A stretch of DNA of 64,000 nt, taken from Plantago ovata (Eukaryota; Streptophyta; Magnoliopsida; Lamiales; Plantaginaceae). The first letter of the stretch is position 1; the number at the start of each line of letters is the position of its first letter. Under the pieces are notes generated by a model. It did no database searches. It saw only the letters and a program-made list of their open reading frames with translations, and was not told the DNA's origin. This document shows positions 10,411-19,804 of this stretch, piece by piece. The stretch spans positions 1 through 64,000 of the forward strand of contig JAHHQI010000245.1 in the NCBI GenBank assembly GCA_028274465.1, written 5' to 3'. The translations under genes and the position numbers were made by a program.

Positions 10411-10992
10411 AGCAGTTTAGCAAAGTATTGAGTCTTTTCCATTTTTGTAATGTTCGTAATCGTATTTTTCTATTTTTTATCTTTTTTGAGCGTCATCTGT
10501 TCTAGACCACCCTCGTCCTGTCATTCAGGAAGTGGTGAATAGCTTAAGACTTTACTTAAGAGATGGATAGAATAGGGGAGTGTTATCTTTTATAGGGAAC
10601 TCTCCTTCGTTTGATGAGAGCTAGTACTGGTTCGACCTCTTTTGAGGAAAAGTCTTAACATGGAGGAACAGCAGTAAGTCCTCAGTTTCATAGGCACGGG
10701 GCAACCATTCGTATCTTAGCATGCTTCATTACGTCGTCACTGACTAGGTCCACGTAGAGAATGTTACGAGAGACTATCTTGTCTTGACATAAGTGCTTAT
10801 GTGGATGTGTATAAGTCAATCGAGGTATTCATCAACCTATATTCATGCTTTGATTTATATGGTTTTTGCTCATATGTTATTTGATAGATTCAGTAGATTA
10901 GTTCATTTTATTTGGCATGAAACTCCATTTTGTGTCTTGCATGTTTTTTTTATTAGAGTCTAGCTTAGTTGCTTGAGGACAAGCAACGGTTC

Positions 10993-11005
10993 GGTTTGGG
11001 GAATT
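10993..11005 (+). other. Polypurine tract of the Athila-like element
   Basis: GGTTTGGGGAATT directly precedes the LTR start TGATGAATG at 11006. This is the expected site for plus-strand DNA priming. Confidence 0.7.
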
Positions 11006-12280
11006 TGATGAATGTCTATTTTACACTTTGATTCGAGTCTTTTTCACCTATTTTAGCTATCCTCTATGTTAATTTAGCTATATTTTAGTATATTTTATTA
11101 GAATAGTGTCACGTTTCCCTTTAGATTTTATTTACAGGTTTTGGTTGAAATTCGAGGATTTCCGGGCAATTATATTGAAGTTGACAAGGAATTGGTGTTC
11201 CAGAAGCCTATTTGGAGTATCTGAAGGTTTCCGGATAGGATTTGGAGTCTAGGGGTCGAATCTGGAGGTTAGAAGGCCACTAGAAGTCAGAAATCGAGTC
11301 CGAAAAGGTGAAGAAATCCAAAACCGCGTCGAAAATGCGGAATTTCGCGAAAAAACCGGGGGGCGAACCGCCGGAGCTCTGGGGCGAACCGCCCCGTAGT
11401 TTTTCGGGGCCTATATATAGTTGCTCAGTTTTTCTCCGAAAATCATATCTTTCCAGACCTACTTTCTCACCTCTCTCTATAGTTTTAGGTAGGAACTTCC
11501 CGGGGCCTGTCCTGGGAGTTCTGTAGCTTAGGGGATACTTTTTCATAGCAGTTTGGAGCTCGTAGGACCGCAATCATCCGGAGACTGACAATCTTCGGTA
11601 ACTTTGTATCTTACAGTTTTATTCTACTTATTTTATTATATTCTTTCAACATGTTTTCTTCTATGATTTCTGTTGATTGCATGCCTATTATGAGTAGCTA
11701 AACTTATCGTTGGTGGTAGTATGTGAATTCTTAGCGAAGGGAAGATAATCATGCTAATGGCTATATCGCGCATTATACTCCGTGTCATTACTTTATTTCG
11801 TTGATCAGTTGTAACCAAAATTCTCGTATGTTGTATTGATTATTATGCACAATTGGACACTTGTCGACCATCAGACCTATTATCTTCGTAGTGTTGAATA
11901 ATTACGGAACACATTAGGACAATCGTGATTGACTTGTCAGACCAATTATCTTCGTAGTGCTTAATACTTGCAACAGGACACTAGATTGATTCAAAGATCT
12001 CTATGCAAGACCGAGGAATTTATGCATGATTATCGATCCGTTATGTTAAGAAGGACCATACTATCACCAATCTCCATTATCTGCTAGAAACCCCTCTGCT
12101 ATCTGTTTGCTGTTTTTATATTCTCTTAAATAGATAAAGCAAGTTATAGTCCTGAGAGAACAACACTCGAGTCATTCTACTACTACACTACGGTTTTCGT
12201 TGTAGTTGTGGATTGCCTTTGGCTAATTACAAATTTATTTGATCCGTTCGCGTTGGAACACGACACCAGCGCGTTCATCA
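11006..12280 (+). repeat. 3' LTR of the Athila-like element (LTR-A family)
   Basis: The 1275-bp LTR starts TGATGAATGTC and ends GCGCGTTCATCA, with the short terminal inverted repeat TGATGAA/TTCATCA seen in all members here. It matches, in reverse orientation, the LTRs at 14634-15943, 38895-40170 and 49241-50523. The core promoter at 11358-11419 has two GC palindromes and a TATA box. Confidence 0.88.
11358..11419 (+). promoter_or_regulatory. LTR promoter: two GC palindromes upstream of TATATATA
   Basis: Two palindromic boxes (GGCGAACCGCC at about 11360-11372 and GGGGCGAACCGCCCC from 11381) are followed by CCTATATATAG, with TATATATA at 11412-11419. All LTR-A copies in the window keep this arrangement with differing box number. 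Confidence 0.65.
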
Positions 12281-13095
12281 TCTACCACCAACACAAAAGA
12301 CTTAGCTACTCATACTCATCAACATAGACATCAATTCATATGAATAATAATCAGAATACATCATATCAAACTACAAGACAAGAGAGTGATACAAGTTACC
12401 ACCAAAGCTGTCACTAATCGGTGGAAATCAAAGAAAACCTCTCCGTAGATGATTACAAAGGATGAATTCCAATCAAGACCTTGAATCCCAAGCTAAAATA
12501 CAATGTAATCTGAGTTTTCTCTGAGTTTTGGGGCTTAGGAGCTCTCCAAAACGAAGCTACAGTTCAAAAGATATTCAAAAAATGACTGAAGATCAGATCT
12601 AAGAAGGAAAATCCGAAAACGTAACCGCTGCCAAGCGGACCGCTTGGAGAAGCCAAGCGGAGCGCTTGGCAAGCGAAGCGCTTTGGCACTCCAAGCGCTT
12701 CGCTTGGCTTCTGTGCCAAAGATCCTGGTAAATGAAGTGGAGCGCTTCACTATTCCAGGCGCTTAGCTTGGCTCCTGGGTAGATTTTTGTCTTCAATCTC
12801 AATCTTTTTGCCCTCGTAAGGCCCTAGGGTGCCTTGGACTCATCCTTCTCGATGCTTATTGATGCTCAAACACTTACGAACAAGCCACGGAGATTGGGGA
12901 ACTTCAACGGGGCCATCTTTTCCATCAAAAAGGCTCGTTTTTAGCTCCAAAAACGCCGTTTCGTACCTAAGTGCCTGAAAATGCAGAAAACACAAAACGT
13001 GACATTATTCTACAAAACTAACCAAAAAACAAGGCTAAAAGATAGCAAAAGAAGGTAAAAAAGACAAGATGAAAGCGTCAAAAATACGTTCATCA
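12281..13095 (-). mobile_element. LTR-B fragment (truncated LTR of a second family)
   Basis: This 815-bp stretch matches positions of about 43735-44526 in the complete LTR-B solo LTR, including the palindrome array and the end AATACGTTCATCA at 13095. Its other part is replaced at 12281 by the Athila-like LTR end, so that element inserted into it. On the right it breaks the gag gene of the element at 13096-15943 after the codons for AHQKM. Confidence 0.75.
12631..12775. repeat. Palindrome array with AAGCG/CGCTT half sites in LTR-B
   Basis: Successive palindromes occur at 12631-12647 (CCAAGCGGACCGCTTGG), 12652-12670, 12671-12683, 12691-12707 and 12734-12748, with a weaker one near 12760-12775. 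The half site is CCAAGCG/CGCTTGG. The solo LTR-B has a related array at about 44085-44200. Confidence 0.8.
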
Positions 13096-14488
13096 ACATC
13101 TTTTGATGGGCAAGCCTAGTGCTCTCTTCCAACCTATCAAGCCTTGCCCTAGTCTTCTCGGAATCTTCTTCATAACGTTTGAGAAAACTTTGTGTGTGAT
13201 CAACCATCTTTTGCAAGTTCTCCATCAGTTGAGCCGACTTCGACTTCGGTGGCTCTTTCGGAGCGGGGTTTTCGCAGTGATCATTACCATAGTTTAGCCT
13301 ACTACGGTCTTGGTTAGGGCCATAAGTTTGGTTAGCCGGTGCATATCCTTGATTGTTTCGGAATCCTTTTCTCCAAAATCCACCTCGAGGATTCCTACCG
13401 TATTGTCCATAGCTAACTTCTTGAGTACCAAACTCCGTAGCAAAGGCTTCCTATTCGCCTCCTCGAGCCCAGTTGCCATCATCATATGCAAGCTCCGATC
13501 TACACATATGAGCCCCATGCCCATAGTTCTTGCATATTCGGCATACTTCGTTCGAAACAGTTGTTCCAGTGGCGCTCTTGAGGACTTGCTTCAATTCGTT
13601 GGTAAAGTACTCGAATTGATCCCCATTCCCCCTATACATAGGGGCTTCTTGAGTCGGTGGAGCTTCAGGTCCACGTCTCCTAGCCATTTCTCTTGGGTCC
13701 TTGAATTGCGAACCCTTAGCAAGCCTTTCAGAAACTGCCCAGACGGCTTCTGCGGTTTTCTCCCAAATATTGCCTCGACATTGGAAATCCACCACTTGTT
13801 GGTTCTCGAAGGTTAGTCCATTGTAGAAGTGTTGGACGAGGTCAGAAAGTTCAAAACCATGGTGAGGGCATTTGTTCATGAGATCTTGGAACCTCTCAAA
13901 CGCGGTGTAGATGGTCTCATCATAGTCCTTCTTGAATCCAGTGATTTGCGCCTTAAGCGAGGTAGTCAAGGTGTGAGGGAAGTATTTCTCCATGAAAGCT
14001 GAAAAAACCTTCTCCCAAGTGTCCAGCGAGCCTGCTGGTAGAGAACTCAACCATGACTTGGCTCTGTCGCCAAGTCCCATAGCAAAAACCTTCATCCTCA
14101 ACTCATCCGTTGTTATTTCAGCTCCGGGTTGTGGGAGTTGGTTGACGAAATCATCTATATCGTGTAAGTACCCCATCACATCTTCCCTTGATAAGCCATA
14201 GAACCTCGGAAGTTGTTGGAATGCGTGGTTCTTGATTTCCAGATCTCGGGTTGCAGACGAAACAACAATTGCCGGTCCCCTCATACGATCCTTGGTGGGT
14301 TGAACCCATGTTTTCAGTGGTCTAGCTTCTGCCATTTCGTCGATTTCCTTGAAAAGGCTGTGTAGAGATTCAGAGAAATCGGTATCCTCTATTTCCTCTA
14401 GTGCACGCCTTTGAAGTAGTCGCCTTCTTTGGTGGTAGACTTTGTCGATCTCAGCAAGTGGTGTTCCTTTAGATCGTGTATGTGGCAT
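13096..14488 (-). pseudogene. gag: Athila-like gag, interrupted
   Basis: The ORF begins MPHTRSKGTPLAEIDKVYHQ at 14488 and carries a Retrotrans_gag domain: GDRAKSWLSSLPAGSLDTW, AFMEKYFPHTLTTSLKAQ and LSDLVQHFYNGLTFENQ. A CCHC-type knuckle, CRICKNYGHGAHMC, follows. An in-frame TAG at about 13451 (after ARGGE) interrupts it, with homologous sequence continuing in the same frame to AHQKM, where LTR-B begins. No protease remains in this copy inside the window. Gag would form the particle; this copy is disrupted by one stop and one insertion. Confidence 0.85.
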
Positions 14489-14612
14489 ACACTATTTGTA
14501 ACAGACTAGGGAAGCAGTATCCGAGAGAGATTAAAAAGGAAAACTAAAACTAATAGAATTAGGAATCGAAAGCTGAAAATATAAACAAATTAAACAGAAA
14601 AAAGGAGTATAG

Positions 14613-14630
14613 TCCCCGGCAACGGCGCCA
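14613..14630 (-). other. tRNA-Asp type primer-binding site
   Basis: The minus strand reads TGGCGCCGTTGCCGGGGA three bases inside the LTR end. This is complementary to the 3' end of plant tRNA-Asp and is the PBS typical of Athila elements. Confidence 0.8.
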
Positions 14631-14633
14631 ATT

Positions 14634-15943
14634 TGATGAACGAGATTGTCAGACTCAATTAATCAAATAGATTTGTTATTTAGCCAAAGGCAATTCACAA
14701 CTACAATGAAAACCGTAGTGTAGCAGTAGAATGACCTCGAGTGTCGTTCTCTCAGGACTATAACTAGCTTTATCTATTTAACTAGAGAATATAAAACAGC
14801 AGACGTGTTAGCAAAGGGTTTTTCTAACAGATAATGGAGATTGGTGATTGTATGATCCTTCAAAGCATAACGGGTCGATAATCAAGCGTAAATTCCTCGG
14901 TCTTGCATGGAGATCTTTGATCAATCTAATGTCCTGTTGCAATTATTAAACACTACGAAGATAATGATACTGACAAGTCAAGCACTATTGTCCAATTGTG
15001 TTCCGTAATTATTCAACACTACGAAGATATACACGCGCCTAGGTCGACGAGGGTCCAATTGTGCATAATAATTAATACAACATACGAGAATTTAGGCTGA
15101 GCCTGATCAACGAAATAAAGCAATAACACGGAGTATAATGCGCGATATAGCCATTAGCATGATTACCTTCCCTTCGCTAAGAATTCACATACTACCACCA
15201 ACGACAAATTTAGCTACTCATAATCGGCATGCAATCAACAGAAATCATAAAAGAAAACATGTTGAAAGATATATAAAAATAAGTAGAATAAACTTTAAGA
15301 TACAATGTTACCGAAGGTTGTCAATCTCCGAAGAATTGCGATCCTACAAGCTCCAATCTTCTATGAAAAAGTGTTCCCTAAGCTACGAACCCCCAGAACA
15401 GGCTCTGGGAAGTTCCTACCTAAAACTACAGAGAAAGGTGAGAAAGTAGGTCCGGAAAAGTATGAATTTCGGAGAAAATCTGAGCAACTATATATAGGCC
15501 TCGAAATAGTGTGGGGCGATTCGCCCCGCACACCGGGCGGTTCGCCCGGTGTGGGGCGAGTCGCCCCACGTCTGGGCGGTTCGCCCGGGAGATTATTTCG
15601 CGGAATTCCGCATTTTCGACGCGTTTTTGGATTTCTTCCCCTTTTCGGACTCGGTTTTTGTCTTCTAGTGGCCTTCTAACCTCCAGATTCGACCCCTAGA
15701 CTCCAAATCCTATCTGGAAACCTTTAGATACTCCAAATAGGCTTCTGGAACATCAATTCCTTGTCAACTTCAATATAATTGCCCGGAAATCCTCGATTTT
15801 CAACCAAAACCTGTAAAATAAAATCTAAAGGGAAACGTGACACTATTCTAATAAAATGCACTCAAATATAGCTAAATTAACATAAAGGATAGCTAAAATA
15901 GGTGAAAAAGACTCAGATGAAAGTGTAAAATACACATTCATCA
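14634..15943 (-). repeat. 5' LTR of the Athila-like element (LTR-A family)
   Basis: The 1310-bp LTR starts TGATGAACGAG and ends ACATTCATCA on the plus strand. It carries four GC palindromes next to the TATA box, the largest number seen in this window. Confidence 0.88.
15489..15588 (-). promoter_or_regulatory. LTR promoter with four GC palindromes
   Basis: TATATATA lies at about 15489-15496. Palindromes follow at 15513-15527 (GGGGCGATTCGCCCC), 15534-15548 (CGGGCGGTTCGCCCG), 15553-15567 (GGGGCGAGTCGCCCC) and 15574-15586 (GGGCGGTTCGCCC). The central two bases vary while the flanks co-vary to keep the symmetry. Confidence 0.7.
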
Positions 15944-16014
15944 ACAAGCTCTCTAAAATTCCTTTGAAAATTAGCATTCCCTGCTCCTCGACAATTCCAA
16001 GATATTATCTTCAT
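15944..16014 (-). pseudogene. Start of LINE ORF2 (endonuclease), truncated by insertion
   Basis: The minus-strand ATG at 16014 begins MKIISWNCRGAGNANFQR, the characteristic first motif of the apurinic-type endonuclease of L1 ORF2. After about 24 codons the Athila-like LTR begins. Confidence 0.8.
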
Positions 16015-16016
16015 AT

Positions 16017-17748
16017 CTAAATTAAACATATGATTAAAGATAGAGGTGCATCAATTGGTATCCCCAACCATGTCGCAATCGCTCGGTACAGTAAGTCCCG
16101 AGCCAAGAATTGTTGCCTGCTCTCTTCCCACATCGTTTTCCTTATCCTTTCCCAACAACCCCTCTGATGGTTGTTCCTGAATATTATATGTGTCCCCACT
16201 GTCACTTGCCACACCCATGATGGTATCTCCACCACCGTCACTAGATGTTTGTAATGTTCCAGTCTGACTATGGTTGATGGGCCGTAGTTCTGAAACTGAA
16301 ACACTCAAATTCCTATCACCGGGTTGTTTGTCCAATGTGCTACTAGCATCTCGTTGAAGAATTCGAATTCCAGGTTGTGTAACTCTATCTCCTCTGCCAA
16401 CACTTTCATTGGGTCGGCTTCCAGGTTGTCCCAATCCAGCTCCATTAGTTGTGCTTGTTCCGGGCCCATTGCTCCCCGGATCAGCTTCACTAGATTCCGA
16501 GTTTAGGACATTGAATAAATTGTTACTGAACTGTTGTTGTTGTGTTGTATTCGCAGGTTATGCGGTCCTGGATGAGGAGGCACTAGTAATTCCCGTCCCT
16601 GTTTGGTTCTGCGGATATGTTCGTTTCCCTGTTACAGGCGGAGGTAAAACTCTTCCCCTGGATTATTAATAGGCGCTGGATTAATACTTTGTTTATCCAT
16701 CCTTTGTCTGTTCTGATTAGGATTCCTATTAGACCCTTGGTTTTGTCCTGTTTGTCGCACAACTGGAATAGTGGATCTGGTTTGCTGGGCAGGGGCCTGG
16801 GCCTGGTTGGGACGACTCTAACCTCTGGTTTGTGTGGCCTGTGTGCCACGTGATGCTGCTGCCCTAACATCCACTACAGGTAAACCATCTTGCTTGTTTG
16901 ATTTCTTTTCCTAATGACCTGCATCCACTCCCCATACTCCTTTCTTTTTGCCTTCTCTAACCAGTTATCCTCCGGCACACGTGTGCACTCTAAGGCAGAA
17001 CAACATCAGCTGCAGCAGGTGTTTATGGTGGCCTGCCTAGTACTGTCTGATGCCCGGAGCACTCAGAAGCAATATGCCCAACTCTGCCACAGGTATGGCA
17101 TAAGGCATGTAAGTTCTCATAAACAACCTGATAATTCTTCATTTCAATGTTTATGCCAAGTTCTAGAGGTTTATCTGTTTGAACTTGAACACAGAATCTA
17201 GCAAAACGCCCCCTTGTTTCTCCAATAGTATTTCCATCAATTTTGATTGGATCTCCAATACATGAAGCAATAGTTTCGATTAATGATTCTCTAAACAACT
17301 CGACAGGTAGGTTCAAAACTCTAACCCATGTAATTGCGCAACCTTTCAGATCTTTTTCAACATCAAAATCAGGCTTCCACTTGCTTATGGAGAGAAAGGT
17401 ACCAGCAAGCTTCCATGGCCCTTTGGTAAGGATTGTTTCTCTCGTTAGCTCATTCACCCCTTTCAGACAATAACAACCTGATCCCAAATCAATGAGTTCA
17501 AATTCCCCCATTAAGTTCCACATGAAATCCAATTTGCTGAATAGGGTAGGGTAAAACCAAGAATTTCCAAAAACCTTGATCATGATTGTATTAGCCCACT
17601 GGTTGTTCATCTCTCTACGTAACTCACTTGCGATTTTTATTTGCTTGAAAGGTACCGTATCAGAGGCCGGAAGAACCTTGAAGTGGCTACGTTCCGTAGC
17701 TGTTGCTTCCTTGTTAACACGTGCGTCCAGTGGCCTGTTTGAGCTCAC
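16017..17748 (-). pseudogene. LINE ORF1 (RNA-binding gag-like protein), frameshifted
   Basis: The intact N-terminal 241 codons (17748-17023) hold a DUF4283-like region (ANTIMIKVFGNSWFYPTLF, GPWKLAGTFLSISKWKPDF, CAITWVRVLNLPVELF) and the knuckle CHTCGRVGHIASEC. Beyond the stop at 17023, coding fragments continue in other frames (16870-16583, 16490-16305, 16434-16051) down to the ORF2 start. LINE ORF1 proteins bind the element RNA. The C-terminal half is frameshifted, so this copy is a pseudogene. Confidence 0.75.
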
Positions 17749-17960
17749 CTTATTAGCATAAGTCGGAACTTGTGTCTGTGTATTGGCGAGAAGATAGCCT
17801 GGAACAAAGTCCAGGTGTGAAGCCGTTCCGGTGAAGTCTGTGTCGAGTCCATGTCAGGAAATCTTTGTTGTTTGGATGGTAACGGATTAGGGTGCATTCC
17901 CTGATCAGAGGTTCCACCCTCAGGGTAGCGGTCGGTTTTTTAGGTTTTATAGCGAAAAAG

Positions 17961-18374
17961 GAGGAGCCAAGTTTTTATCGGTGATGAATTGATATTATTA
18001 GTTGTCTTTCACTAAAGAGTCAATGTGACATTTAAAAAATTATATTATGAAACTAGAAAGTTAACATTTTCATAATACAATATTTTAATTATTTTATTAT
18101 ACGATTTACAATTAAATTGAGGTCAAACCGAACCTCGAAAAAGTCAACAAAACAAAATGTTAAACTTAATCCATGATGGGAGAAACTTTCAAAGTATTAC
18201 AGAGTTAGTACTATCAATTCAAGTTATTTCAGTTAAGTCCAATCGAATACTTTCTCTCGTGTTTCTTCTCTATTCTTTCCATGGGCTCGCCCCGCTTCCT
18301 CTTAATTCTTCTCCCATCTCAATTCTCATATGAAACTTTCCAATCAAAACTTCACATTGGGCCTGATCCAGCAC
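17961..18374. other. Unclassified sequence left of the Cassandra element
   Basis: AT-rich sequence with no supported ORF or recognised repeat. The last five bases, AGCAC (18370-18374), are the left target-site duplication of Cassandra. Confidence 0.5.
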
Positions 18375-18664
18375 TGTAACGCCCCAGGATTTCAGAGGTT
18401 TAAAGGGGTTGAGAACGCTACTCATTTCAACAAGGTGCACCTTTATTTTCGGGAACCCACCTAGAAGAACTTCAGAGTTAAGTGTGCTTGCTCTGGAGCA
18501 ATTCTGGGATGGGTGACCCATTGGAAAGTTCTCGTTGCGCGCACGAGTGAGGACAAAATGCTTGGATTAGAACACGTGTTGGTCTGTGGGGCCCGCATAT
18601 CACCTCGGAGAGCTGCCCAGGAGTAACCTCGTCGGTCCGTTGGGTCGGGTCTCGGGTCGTTACA
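18375..18664 (+). repeat. Cassandra 5' LTR with 5S rRNA-like core
   Basis: The 290-bp LTR runs from TGTAACGCCC to GGGTCGTTACA. Its centre matches 5S rRNA: AGTTAAGTGTGCTTG at 18476-18490 (A-box region) and GGATGGGTGACC with AAAGTTCTCGTTG at 18507-18537 (C-box region). Confidence 0.88.
18456..18544 (+). promoter_or_regulatory. 5S rRNA-derived pol III internal promoter region
   Basis: This segment parallels roughly the last three quarters of plant 5S rRNA, with both A-box-like and C-box-like regions in the right order and spacing. It is not a 5S gene: several changes are present and it lies in an LTR. It may retain pol III promoter activity, as proposed for Cassandra. Confidence 0.7.
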
Positions 18665-18666
18665 AG

Positions 18667-18679
18667 TGGTATCTGAGCC
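18667..18679 (+). other. Primer-binding site of Cassandra (initiator tRNA-Met type)
   Basis: TGGTATCTGAGCC follows the LTR end by two bases. It differs by one base from TGGTATCAGAGCC, complementary to the 3' end of initiator tRNA-Met. Confidence 0.8.
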
Positions 18680-18712
18680 GAACTATCCGGAACTGCTGGC
18701 GCTAAAAGAAAT

Positions 18713-19110
18713 CTGTCTTTTAGCCACGGATCTATCCGTTAGATCCGTGGCTATAGAGGTCGAAACGTGGCTAAAAGGGCGTAGCCACGGATAGATCCGT
18801 TGCTAATAAGCTCGTCGCTAAACTTGGCGTAGCAGCATAATAGCAACGGATAAATATTTGTGGCTACATATTGGCCACGGATCGGGATATTAGCGACGGA
18901 TAATGGCTTGACCGGGTTGAATCGGGGCTCCGGGCTATGCCACGGTTAAAACCAATCCGTGGCAATAACCAGTCACGGATAAATTATTAACCGTGACACC
19001 TCATATTATTTAAAACAAAATCGAGATGTACAGGTTTACAGATAGATGATATCCGTTGGTACTTTTAGCCACGGATAGAGTTCTATCCGTGGCTAAAACC
19101 TGCCTGAAGG
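18713..19110. repeat. Left subterminal repeats of CACTA
   Basis: Multiple direct and inverted copies of TAGCCACGGAT / ATCCGTGGCTA occur (for example 18719, 18740, 18785, 19065, 19090). In En/Spm elements such repeats bind the element-encoded TNPA-like protein. Confidence 0.75.
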
Positions 19111-19804
19111 AAAATGGAATCTGCTCCAATTCGGAGCTAGTTTTCTAGAATTCTAGGAGTTTTAATACACATATAAACACAAAATGAACCGAATATATAT
19201 AAAAATTAATTCATAATAATCCAATTTGTGATTCCATTACAAACCGAATGTACGTACACAAAGATTGAACCAATGTTGAACACTAATATACAAAAAGCAA
19301 TATATAAGTTCGAATTTGACAATGTCAACCTAAAGGTACAAGTGCCCTCATTTGTTGATCCTTCCCGTCCATCAAGTTCATGAATATAGCCTATATTGCA
19401 AAATGGAGAAATGTAAATGATAAGTTTCGAAGATAGGGATAGCTAGACAAAAGGAAAAGATAACACAACGGTGACTAACATATCACCCAAGTAAAGTGGC
19501 TAACATACCACTCACATTGTCCTAAATTCAAACTAACACAATGGTGACTAACATATCACCCACGTAAAGTGGTAACATACCACGTACTCACATAGAATTA
19601 ATAAGTACAGATGAATATAAAGCCAGTAACATACCCCAGAAAACTCAAAGCACTTGTAAAAACTCTTGAGATTAGGCTCCTTCCTCCACCTCCAATATAT
19701 GCATGACAACATAGAAAAAATAACATGTGGTAGTGTAATTGCATAAAAAACTTGCACAAATTCACATAATAGCTAGAGAAGGCAAAATTTAAGTTGGAAG
19801 CTAA
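19111..19804. other. AT-rich 3' region of CACTA downstream of the transposase
   Basis: No supported gene. It contains short near-repeats around TGACTAACATATCACCCA (about 19470-19500 and 19540-19565). Confidence 0.5.

Larger units (their letters stand above)
8644..12280 (+). mobile_element. Athila-like Ty3/gypsy element, 3' part with 3' LTR
   Basis: This is the 3' portion of a plus-strand element: degraded internal sequence, two hairpin-PPT modules, a purine tract, a terminal PPT and a 1275-bp LTR. From about 9700 onward it is the reverse complement of the tails of the elements at 23803-40170 and 49241-54762. Its 5' part is missing on the left, where the Tat/Retand LTR abuts it at 8643. Its LTR terminus GCGCGTTCATCA matches the element at 23803-40170 best. 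It abuts LTR-B sequence at 12281, so it probably inserted into LTR-B. Confidence 0.8.
13096..15943 (-). mobile_element. Athila-like element, 5' part (minus strand)
   Basis: On the minus strand this shows a 5' LTR (15943-14634), a tRNA-Asp type PBS and gag, which is cut by LTR-B at 13095. The base composition, LTR ends and gag match the other Athila-like copies. It interrupts the LINE endonuclease ORF at 15944; the 5 bases after it are ACAAG. Its 3' part is not present to the left within the window. Confidence 0.82.
15944..17960 (-). mobile_element. L1-type LINE, 5' part
   Basis: On the minus strand an ORF1 with a DUF4283-like domain and a zinc knuckle precedes the first codons of an endonuclease ORF, the layout of a plant L1 LINE. 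The Athila-like element cuts ORF2 at 15944, and no RT domain remains in this window. The 5' boundary near 17960 is approximate. Confidence 0.75.

Noticed and set aside
10169..10442. Minus-strand Phe-rich open frames (and Phe/Lys-rich ones at 51078-51309)
   Set aside because: Translations of the purine tract in the element tail; pure low complexity.
15513..15586. CRISPR-like array of short palindromes
   Set aside because: Only four units with short, non-uniform spacers in a plant LTR promoter; no cas genes and a eukaryotic context.
16017..17748. A host zinc-knuckle RNA-binding gene
   Set aside because: The DUF4283-like domain with a knuckle followed by an endonuclease start is the L1 LINE ORF1-ORF2 layout.
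18456..18544. A functional 5S rRNA gene
   Set aside because: Multiple differences from 5S rRNA, no full-length gene, and a position inside a Cassandra LTR.
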